16,959 nucleotides of DNA from an uncultured Clostridia bacterium (GTDB lineage Bacteria; Bacillota; Clostridia; TANB77; CAG-508). The stretch is taken from the NCBI GenBank assembly GCA_944388645.1, contig CALXJO010000010.1:1-16959 (forward strand), given 5' to 3'. A program made the position numbers and the translations under genes. Under the pieces are notes generated by a model. That model did not search any database and had not been told where the DNA came from. It saw only the letters and a list, made by a program, of their open reading frames with translations. Positions 7,423-13,278 of this stretch are shown here, piece by piece (the first letter of the stretch is position 1; every line of letters starts with the position of its first letter).

Positions 7423-9114
7423 TTATGAAATTGATTTCATTATATCCTTTATATTAATTTGTATGCTGTCCATTCCATTAAAGGAATTAATTTCTAAAAA
7501 TCCTGCTATATTTACTTTGTCTCCAATTTTATAATCATTTGCTAAATTTCCTAAATTAAAGCCAATTGCTGAGAATCTTGTATTTTCTTCTTTTACATCT
7601 AATTTTAAATGTTTTCCTTGTGTTAAAGTTCTTATGGATTCTATTTTTAAATTATTTATTTGGAATATTGGAGGTTTATTTGCTTCTCCAAATGGCTCAA
7701 GTAGTTCTAAATCTTTTATATCTGATAAATTTATATTTTTTAATTGTACTTTTTCATCAATGTTTAATACTGGAACTATCTCTGATATTTGTTTACTTTC
7801 TGCATATTCTTCAATTTGTTTTTTAAAATCGTCAAATTTATCATTATCTATTGTGATTCCAATAGCCATACTATGTCCGCCAAATTGTTTGATATTTTCT
7901 TTACAATTTTCTAAAGCTTCATGTATATCAAAACCTGGTATACTTCTACCTGAGCCTTTTGCTTCTTTATCTTCAATACACATTAATATACTTGGTTTAA
8001 AATACATGTCTGTAATTTTTGAAGATACAATTCCAATTACTCCATGATGCCAATTTTCTTTTCTTAGAACTATGCAAGGCAATTTCTGTTCTTCTGGATT
8101 TTGCATTAATTCTTGAGCTTCATCAAAAATTCTTTTTTCTATTTCTTGCCTTTGAAGATTATATTCATTTAGTTTTTGTGTTATTTGTTTTGCTTCTTCA
8201 ATATTATTAGTTAAAAATAATTTTAAAGCTTCTTTTTCATGCCCCATTCTTCCACATGCATTAATTCTTGGAGCAATACCGAATGAAATTGTATTAGAAT
8301 CTATTTTCTTATATCCTATACTTTCTAATAAAACTTTAAGTCCTATATTTCTTGTTTGTTTTACTAATCTTAATCCTAATTTTGATATAGTTCTATTTTC
8401 ATCTACTAATGGAACTATGTCTGATATTGTTCCAACACATACTATATCTAAATATTTTAAGTAGCTCTCTTCTGGAAGATTTAATTTAATAGCTAAAGCC
8501 TGTGTTAATTTAAAAGCTACTCCAACTCCTGCTAGGCCATTAAATGGATATTTATTATCTTTCCTTTTGCAATCCACAACTGCAATTGCGTCAGGTAATT
8601 TTTCTGGTGGTTCGTGGTGGTCTGTTACCACTGTATCTATGCCAAATGTTTTTGCATATTCTATCTCATCATAACCTGTTATTCCACAATCAACTGTGAT
8701 AATTAATGTATGCTTTGTTTCTGCAATGGCTTCAATCTCTTTTTTATTTAAACCATAGCCTTCATTTAATCTGTTTGGAATGTATATATCTGTATGTAAT
8801 CCTCTTTCTTCTAAAAATCTATGTAAAACTGTACTGCTTGTTATTCCGTCTACATCATAATCTCCATATATTGCCACTTTTTCTTTATTATCAATTGCTT
8901 GTATAATTCTTGCTACCGCCTTATCCATATCAGGCATTAAAAATGGATCATGAAAATCTCCTCTTCTTGGATGTAAAAATACTTCTATTTCATTATTATC
9001 TTTTAATCCTTTATTTGCTATTATACTTGCTACTATTTTACTTATATTAAATTCATTTGCAATTTTATCTGCGAGTTCATCATTTACTTCATTTAATTGC
9101 CATTTTTTATTCAA
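7423..9114 (-). CDS. recJ: Single-stranded-DNA-specific 5'-3' exonuclease RecJ
   Basis: RecJ resects 5' ends at gaps and breaks for recombination and mismatch repair. The 563-residue protein has the DHH-phosphoesterase motifs YGDYDVDG (83-90), VDCG (141-144), TDHHEPP (DHH 165-167) and GLAGVGVAFKL. The DHHA1 domain follows, with NWHHGVIGIVSSKI and KGSGRS, and then a C-terminal OB-like domain. The length matches the short bacterial RecJ class. A TTG start at 9114 is chosen because an in-frame TAA lies two codons upstream, the first ATG nearby is out of frame, and AGGTAG precedes it at a plausible distance. First gene of the recJ-relA-MBL-hisS run. Confidence 0.95.
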   Translation of the reverse strand: MNKKWQLNEVNDELADKIANEFNISKIVASIIANKGLKDNNEIEVFLHPRRGDFHDPFLMPDMDKAVARIIQAIDNKEKVAIYGDYDVDGITSSTVLHRFLEERGLHTDIYIPNRLNEGYGLNKKEIEAIAETKHTLIITVDCGITGYDEIEYAKTFGIDTVVTDHHEPPEKLPDAIAVVDCKRKDNKYPFNGLAGVGVAFKLTQALAIKLNLPEESYLKYLDIVCVGTISDIVPLVDENRTISKLGLRLVKQTRNIGLKVLLESIGYKKIDSNTISFGIAPRINACGRMGHEKEALKLFLTNNIEEAKQITQKLNEYNLQRQEIEKRIFDEAQELMQNPEEQKLPCIVLRKENWHHGVIGIVSSKITDMYFKPSILMCIEDKEAKGSGRSIPGFDIHEALENCKENIKQFGGHSMAIGITIDNDKFDDFKKQIEEYAESKQISEIVPVLNIDEKVQLKNINLSDIKDLELLEPFGEANKPPIFQINNLKIESIRTLTQGKHLKLDVKEENTRFSAIGFNLGNLANDYKIGDKVNIAGFLEINSFNGMDSIQINIKDIMKSIS

Positions 9115-9151
9115 ATCTTATCTACCTACTTCTAATAAACAATTTTACAAT

Positions 9152-9180
9152 ATTTTATAACAAAAAGCCTAAAAACACAA
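9152..9180 (-). promoter_or_regulatory. Possible recJ operon promoter
   Basis: Minus strand TTGTGT (9175-9180), 17-bp spacer, TAAAAT (9152-9157), about 40 bp upstream of the recJ TTG start and just downstream of the GC-rich island. The -35 matches consensus only partly. Confidence 0.4.
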
Positions 9181-9195
9181 GCTTTTAGCTAAATT

Positions 9196-9230
9196 TTTCG
9201 CCCAAAAAAGGGCGTCCCTATTGGGCGAAA
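9196..9230 (-). terminator. TTTCGCCCAA palindrome, left copy flanking the GC-rich island
   Basis: TTTCGCCCAA (9196-9205) and TTGGGCGAAA (9221-9230) form a perfect 10-bp stem, with an inner GGGC/GCCC pairing on the minus strand. It resembles a terminator for the minus-strand 118-codon gene. It matches the copy at 9770-9812 over its length apart from a few substitutions. Confidence 0.65.
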
Positions 9231-9235
9231 TGAAA

Positions 9236-9302
9236 GCACACCCACGAAGCCACAATTGTGGTCTCGGGATGTGCAGTTTGTAACCTGGTTTTTACACCAG
9301 GT
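9236..9302 (-). other. Two stem-loops at the 3' end of the island gene
   Basis: ACCTGGT (9283-9289) pairs with ACCAGGT (9296-9302), and its loop contains the TAA stop (9292-9294) of the small membrane protein gene. Further on, a composite stem pairs GCACA (9236-9240) with TGTGC (9270-9274), CCC with GGG, and encloses the 12-bp palindrome CCACAATTGTGG (9250-9261). Neither is followed by a U-run. Role unknown. Confidence 0.45.
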
Positions 9303-9648
9303 AGAGGAGAACTTTAGCAATCGCAGGAAGGTGTGCCCTCCTGATTGCAGGGATTGTCCACCGCTTAACGATGACAAGAATTGCCACCGCCAAAGCAATT
9401 GCCGATACGGTTGCCAGCACCTCATAGTACGGGAGCAACGTGACAGTTGCCGCATACGTAATGATGCTTGCAACCAAGATGATGGTTCCGATAGTGCGAG
9501 TCTGGTGCATGAACATCAGTGCCACGCCACAGAACATCACAACCGCAAGGATTGCTCGGACAGGACTTGTGTTCATTACAAAAGCAATGAACAGTGGCAA
9601 AGTCAGGAAGGCCCGACCTGCATAGAACGAAAGGATTCCGATAAGCAT
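9292..9648 (-). CDS. Small four-helix membrane protein of unknown function in GC-rich DNA
   Basis: I do not recognise this 118-residue protein. It is very hydrophobic, with four predicted membrane helices (about residues 3-24, 30-47, 53-72 and 76-94) and a basic C-terminal tail (KRWTIPAIRRAH). ATG 9648 is 6 nt after a strong AGGAGG (9655-9660), and a good promoter lies upstream, so it looks like an expressed gene. Its DNA is roughly half G+C with C- or G-ending codons (CTG, GTC, ATC, CGC), quite unlike the AT-ending codons of every neighbour, which points to recent acquisition. It is alone between two copies of a palindromic repeat. Antitoxin-less toxin, immunity protein or small transporter subunit are all conceivable, but nothing in the sequence chooses among them. 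Confidence 0.65.
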   Translation of the reverse strand: MLIGILSFYAGRAFLTLPLFIAFVMNTSPVRAILAVVMFCGVALMFMHQTRTIGTIILVASIITYAATVTLLPYYEVLATVSAIALAVAILVIVKRWTIPAIRRAHLPAIAKVLLYLV

Positions 9649-9664
9649 CTTGTACCTCCTCTTA

Positions 9665-9680
9665 CTCCCTTACAAGGGAG
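9665..9680 (-). other. Leader hairpin upstream of the small membrane protein gene
   Basis: CTCCCTT and AAGGGAG form a perfect 7-bp inverted repeat with a 2-nt centre, between the promoter and the AGGAGG site. Its CTCC arm could alternatively pair with the ribosome binding site, so translation control is possible. It is short and untested. Confidence 0.4.
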
Positions 9681-9710
9681 CACTCATGTGTGTAAAACGG
9701 TTATACTTAT

Positions 9711-9739
9711 ATTTTAACATGATTATTTAACTAAGTCAA
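9711..9739 (-). promoter_or_regulatory. Promoter of the small membrane protein gene
   Basis: Minus strand: -35 TTGACT (9734-9739), 17-bp spacer, -10 TAAAAT (9711-9716). The predicted start of transcription is about 55 nt upstream of the ATG, leaving room for the leader hairpin and AGGAGG. Confidence 0.6.
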
Positions 9740-9769
9740 ATTATGTAAATTTTATTTTGTAATAAGAAC

Positions 9770-9812
9770 AAAATTTCGCCCAAAAAGGGGCGTCCCTCTT
9801 GGGCGAAATTTT
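9770..9812 (-). terminator. lysS terminator; TTTCGCCCAA palindrome, right copy
   Basis: AAAATTTCGCCCAA (9770-9783) and its exact complement (9799-9812) give a 14-bp stem. On the minus strand an inner GGG/CCC helix and a TTTTGTT tail follow, as in an intrinsic terminator. It starts about 10 nt after the lysS stop. Same repeat family as 9196-9230 and the ends of 2792-2986. Confidence 0.75.
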
Positions 9813-9822
9813 CAAAATAAGA

Positions 9823-11307
9823 TTACTCTTCTTCTGTTCCTCTTGGTCTCATTAATGGATATAATACTACATCTCTTATATTATCACTATTTGTTAAGAA
9901 TTGTAAAAATCTATCTATTCCTAATCCCCAACCAGAAATTGGTGGCATTCCATATTGCATTGCTCTTATGTATTCATTATCTATACTCATGGCTTCTTCA
10001 TCACCATTTGCTTTTAATTTGCTTTGCTCTATTAATCTTCTTTCTTGTTCATCACAATCTACAAGCTCTGAGTATCCATTTATTATCTCTTGTCCATTTA
10101 CTACTAATTGGAATCTATCTGTAACTGCTGGATTTTCGTCATTACTTCTAGCAAGTGGAGATAGGTCAATTGGATGTTTGATTAAATAAGTAGGATTTAT
10201 TATTTTAGGTCTACTTACTTTTTTGTAAAGTGCATCTATTAGGTTTCCTCTTCCTAAATTTTCTAAGTTATCTGCTTCCAACTTAATTCCTTTATTCTTT
10301 ATTTCTGCAAGTAAACTTTCTGCTGTCTCAAATTTGTCAATGTCTATTCCACAATCTTTTAACAATAAATCTCTAAATGATACAGCTTCCCATTCTCCAC
10401 CAAAATCTATTAATTGGTCTCCAATTTGAATGTTTAAGTTTCCATCAAATAGTTTATCTAATATGTAAATTACCATTTCTCTTATAAATTTCATGTTATC
10501 TTTGTAGCACCAATAAGCACTATAGCCTTCTACCATAGTAAAGTCTTGTAAGTGGTTTGCATCCATTCCTTCATTTCTAAAGTCTCTTGCAATCTCATAT
10601 ACATTTGTAAAACCACCAACTATTAACTTCTTTAATGTTAATTCTGGAGATATTCTTAAATAAACATCCATATCTAATGCATTATGGTGTGTTATAAAAG
10701 GCTTTGCAGTAGCTCCAGATGCTGAATTTTGAAGTGCAGGTGTGTCTACTTCTAAGAAACCATGATTATCTAAAAATTCTCTCATTAATTTAATGAATTT
10801 TGTTCTTAATATAAATCTTTTTCTAGTTTCTTCATTCATTATTAAATCTAAGTGTCTTTCTCTATATACAGCTTCTATATCTGTTAATCCATGGAATTTT
10901 TCTGGAAGTGGACGAAGCGCTTTTCCTAAAAATATATATTCATATACTTGCAAGCTCTTCTCTCCTGCTTGAGTTGTAAAAATATCTCCTTTTACTCCTA
11001 TAAAATCTCCTATATCTACTGTTTCATGTAAGAATTTATAATTTTCTTCTCCTAAATCATCTCTTTTTATGCATAATTGAAGATGTCCTTCTAAATCTTG
11101 TAAGTCTAAGAAGCTAATTTTTCCTAATTTTCTTTTAGACATTACTCTTCCTGCTATAGAAACATTTTTTGTACCATCTTCTAAGCCTCTTGCTTCTTTA
11201 ATGCTATGTGTTCTTTCATATCTTTCAGGATGTACATGTACCCCATTATCTATTAGCTTCTGCATCTTCTCCCTACGAACTTGTATTAATTCATTTATGT
11301 CTGCCAT
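9823..11307 (-). CDS. lysS: Lysyl-tRNA synthetase (class II)
   Basis: Charges tRNA-Lys. The 494-residue protein has the N-terminal OB-fold anticodon-binding domain (about 50-140), motif 1 in the YRERHLDLIMNEETRKRF region, motif 2 in the YEIARDFRNEGMDANHLQDF region with FTMVEGYSAY, and motif 3 GWGLGIDRFLQF starting at residue 459. It ends in the family-typical PLMRPRGTEEE. The length is that of bacterial class II LysRS. The start ATG follows a GGAAAGGAAAG ribosome site. It has its own promoter, is divergent from the spermidine-synthase-like gene and ends at a strong hairpin. No T-box element precedes it. Confidence 0.97.
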   Translation of the reverse strand: MADINELIQVRREKMQKLIDNGVHVHPERYERTHSIKEARGLEDGTKNVSIAGRVMSKRKLGKISFLDLQDLEGHLQLCIKRDDLGEENYKFLHETVDIGDFIGVKGDIFTTQAGEKSLQVYEYIFLGKALRPLPEKFHGLTDIEAVYRERHLDLIMNEETRKRFILRTKFIKLMREFLDNHGFLEVDTPALQNSASGATAKPFITHHNALDMDVYLRISPELTLKKLIVGGFTNVYEIARDFRNEGMDANHLQDFTMVEGYSAYWCYKDNMKFIREMVIYILDKLFDGNLNIQIGDQLIDFGGEWEAVSFRDLLLKDCGIDIDKFETAESLLAEIKNKGIKLEADNLENLGRGNLIDALYKKVSRPKIINPTYLIKHPIDLSPLARSNDENPAVTDRFQLVVNGQEIINGYSELVDCDEQERRLIEQSKLKANGDEEAMSIDNEYIRAMQYGMPPISGWGLGIDRFLQFLTNSDNIRDVVLYPLMRPRGTEEE

Positions 11308-11346
11308 ATTCTTCTTTCCTTTCCTTTTTATTTTTTTGCTGTAAAT

Positions 11347-11375
11347 ATTATATACACTTTTTACCTATTTTTCAA
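11347..11375 (-). promoter_or_regulatory. lysS promoter
   Basis: Minus strand: -35 TTGAAA (11370-11375), 17-bp spacer, -10 TATAAT (11347-11352), roughly 40 bp upstream of the lysS ATG. A near-consensus sigma-A promoter. Confidence 0.7.
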
Positions 11376-11417
11376 GTATTTTCAAGAATTAGCAGAGTTA
11401 TTATTAAAATTTTTTAT

Positions 11418-11445
11418 TTGACATATAAATATTTTATAATATAAT
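11418..11445 (+). promoter_or_regulatory. Promoter of the spermidine-synthase-like gene
   Basis: Perfect -35 TTGACA (11418-11423), 16-bp spacer, perfect -10 TATAAT (11440-11445). Transcription would start only a few bases before the AAGGAGG ribosome site, so the leader is very short. It is back to back with the lysS promoter. Confidence 0.75.
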
Positions 11446-11468
11446 ATTTATTGAGTAAGGAGGAGTTT

Positions 11469-12962
11469 ATGAAAAAATATAAGTACGAAATAATTATATT
11501 TTTACTTGGAGCAATTTATATGATATTAGAATTAGTATGTTCTAGAGTTCTTGCTCCATATTTTGGTACCAGTAATTTGGTTTGGACAAGTGTTATTGGT
11601 ATTATTCTTTTAAGTAGTAGTGTTGGTAATTATATAGGCGGATTTATTGCAGATAAAAATGCAAGCAAAAAGAATATTCAATTAATCCTAGGAGCTACTG
11701 GAATTTTTATTTTAGCTATTGCTTTAATTCAAAAATTTGTACTAACTAATATAGCTGATTGGCTTTCAGATATAAGGGTTGGAGCAATTATTTCAACAAT
11801 TCTATTATTCTTTATACCATCAATGTTAATCGGTTTCTTATCTCCAATTGTAATCAAAATAAGAATGAACGATCTATCTAAAGTTGGAAAAACTTCTGGT
11901 ATATTATATTCAGTAAATACATTAGGAAGCATTGTTGGAACATTTCTAGGAGGATTTGTTTTAATTCCATTATTGGGAAGTATAGAGATATTATATATTT
12001 TATCTATTTGTATATTCTTAATTATGATATATGTAGATTTTAAAGATAAAGAATCTCTAATTTTTGCAATAATATTGATTGTTATAAATATTGGTTTATT
12101 TGGCTATTTAATCTACTCAAACAATATAAATAAGCAATTAGTTTTAGATGAAAATTCTACAGCTGTTGCTGATTTCGATACAGAATATGGAAGAGTTAAT
12201 ATACAAAATGGAGAGTTGGCCGGAGAGAAAGTACGCTTTTTATTAATAGATAAAGGAAATGAATCTGCAACTTTTTTAGATGAAGATTTGCGTAATGAAT
12301 TAGTTTTTGAATATACAAAATTTTATGATTTAATGTTTGATAGTAACATAGAAATAAAAGATACTTTAATGATTGGTGGAGCTGGTTATTCATACCCTAA
12401 ATATTATATAAGTCATTATGAAGACAAAAATATGGATGTTGTTGAAGTTGATGATAGAATAACAGAAATTGCAAAAGAATATTTCTTTTTAGATGATTTA
12501 TATGAAGATTATGATTTATATAATAACCATAGATTAAACTTAATTACTGCAGATGGAAGAAGTTATTTAAATAGTAATACAAAAAAATATGATGCTATTT
12601 TAAATGATGCTTTTGCTGGAGATACCCCTGCTGAAACCTTAACAACAGTAGAAGCAGTTCAAAGAGTTAAAGATTCTTTAAATGAAGGTGGAGTGTACTT
12701 AAGTAATATTATATCTTCTTTAGATGGTGATAACTCTAAATTTTTAAAAGCAGAAGTTGCAACTTTGAAAACAGTATTTAATAATGTATATATTGTTCCT
12801 TGTCATTTTACAAATGATATATATACAGTTCAAAATTTAATGGTAGTTGCAACAGATGATACTTTACAATTAGATAATACAGTAGATTTAAATTTAGACG
12901 ATTCTACAATTATTTTAACAGACAACTATAGTCCAATTGATAGTTTAATACCTATAATTTAA
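11469..12962 (+). CDS. Membrane-anchored spermidine-synthase-like (aminopropyltransferase-fold) protein
   Basis: A 497-residue fusion. The N-terminal part (residues 1 to about 215) has about seven hydrophobic helices, and the C-terminal part has a class I SAM/decarboxylated-SAM-binding fold like polyamine aminopropyltransferases. Visible motifs are the nucleotide-binding IGGAGYSYPKYY (from residue 302), the acidic strand end VVEVDD, TADGRSYL, and YDAILNDAFAGDTPAETLTT (374-393). In classical SpeE this last motif reads DxxDP with a catalytic aspartate; here it is DAFAGD, so spermidine synthesis cannot be assumed. An upstream in-frame TTG at 11451 is less likely than ATG 11469, which sits 5 nt after AAGGAGG. 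It stands alone under a strong promoter with no speD or speB neighbour. Polyamine-related or other small-molecule transfer at the membrane is the best guess. Confidence 0.8.
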   Translation: MKKYKYEIIIFLLGAIYMILELVCSRVLAPYFGTSNLVWTSVIGIILLSSSVGNYIGGFIADKNASKKNIQLILGATGIFILAIALIQKFVLTNIADWLSDIRVGAIISTILLFFIPSMLIGFLSPIVIKIRMNDLSKVGKTSGILYSVNTLGSIVGTFLGGFVLIPLLGSIEILYILSICIFLIMIYVDFKDKESLIFAIILIVINIGLFGYLIYSNNINKQLVLDENSTAVADFDTEYGRVNIQNGELAGEKVRFLLIDKGNESATFLDEDLRNELVFEYTKFYDLMFDSNIEIKDTLMIGGAGYSYPKYYISHYEDKNMDVVEVDDRITEIAKEYFFLDDLYEDYDLYNNHRLNLITADGRSYLNSNTKKYDAILNDAFAGDTPAETLTTVEAVQRVKDSLNEGGVYLSNIISSLDGDNSKFLKAEVATLKTVFNNVYIVPCHFTNDIYTVQNLMVVATDDTLQLDNTVDLNLDDSTIILTDNYSPIDSLIPII

Positions 12963-12999
12963 AAAATTAAAGATTATAGTTTACTGACTTATAATTAAA

Positions 13000-13102
13000 A
13001 AGAAAACTTATATATTTTTTCAAATTTTATCGGTTTCTTGCTGTCGCTTACGCTCCAAGACTGCGCGAAACCTCAAAATTTTTAAAATATATAAGTTTTC
13101 TT
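13000..13102 (+). repeat. Hairpin element, AT-stem family, copy C
   Basis: Perfect 19-bp outer arms AAGAAAACTTATATATTTT (13000-13018) and complement (13084-13102), with an inner GGTTTC/GAAACC helix and a GC-richer apical loop. Its strand order matches the reverse complement of copy A. It lies about 40 nt after the stop of the spermidine-synthase-like gene, so it may also end its transcript. Part of a 316-bp gene-free stretch (12963-13278) made up almost wholly of hairpins. Confidence 0.7.
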
Positions 13103-13122
13103 AAAACAAATATTCAACTTTA

Positions 13123-13165
13123 AAAGACTAAGATTTTTATAGTAACTATAAAAATCTTAGTCTTT
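13123..13165. terminator. 43-bp perfect palindrome, bidirectional terminator
   Basis: Two 21-nt arms are exactly complementary around one central base. The stem has A/T-rich ends and lies midway between two convergent genes, the spermidine-synthase-like gene and glgP. The perfect symmetry and position fit a shared intrinsic terminator. Confidence 0.7.
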
Positions 13166-13178
13166 AATAGTTTTTATT

Positions 13179-13252
13179 GACAATTTATATATTTTTGGAG
13201 AATTTTTCGTCTTCCCAGAAGCGATAAAATTCGAAAAAATATATAAATTGTC
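13179..13252 (-). repeat. Hairpin element, AT-stem family, copy D1
   Basis: 18-bp perfect arms GACAATTTATATATTTTT (13179-13196) and complement (13235-13252) around a 37-nt core (13197-13233). The core itself folds: on the minus strand GAATTTT..CTTC-TGG-GAAG..AAAATTC. The core is identical to that of D2 (16023-16059). It lies just downstream of the glgP stop. Confidence 0.75.
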
Positions 13253-13278
13253 TTTATCAATATATTTATGAATTGAAA

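Noticed and set aside
9231..9302. Integron attC site at the end of the island cassette
   Set aside because: The folded tail invites the idea, but no GTTRRRY / RYYYAAC core pair is present at the expected places and no integrase is in the window.
9256..9717. 153-codon plus-strand ORF in the GC-rich island, rich in Cys, His and Asp
   Set aside because: It is antisense to the four-helix membrane protein gene, has no ribosome site or promoter, and its odd polar composition is what the complement of hydrophobic codons produces. The minus-strand gene has a promoter and AGGAGG.
9968..10189. Plus-strand ORFs opposite lysS, and similar ones opposite pgi, hisS, relA, recJ and the spermidine-synthase-like gene
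   Set aside because: All lie antisense within well-supported conserved genes and lack ribosome sites. They reflect AT-rich codon use on the coding strand.
11308..11346. T-box or lysine riboswitch before lysS
   Set aside because: The promoter lies only about 40 bp from the start codon, which leaves no room for such a structure.
13000..13252. CRISPR array suggested by several repeats in one gap
   Set aside because: The repeats are individual palindromes of different sequence and length, not regularly spaced direct repeats with spacers.
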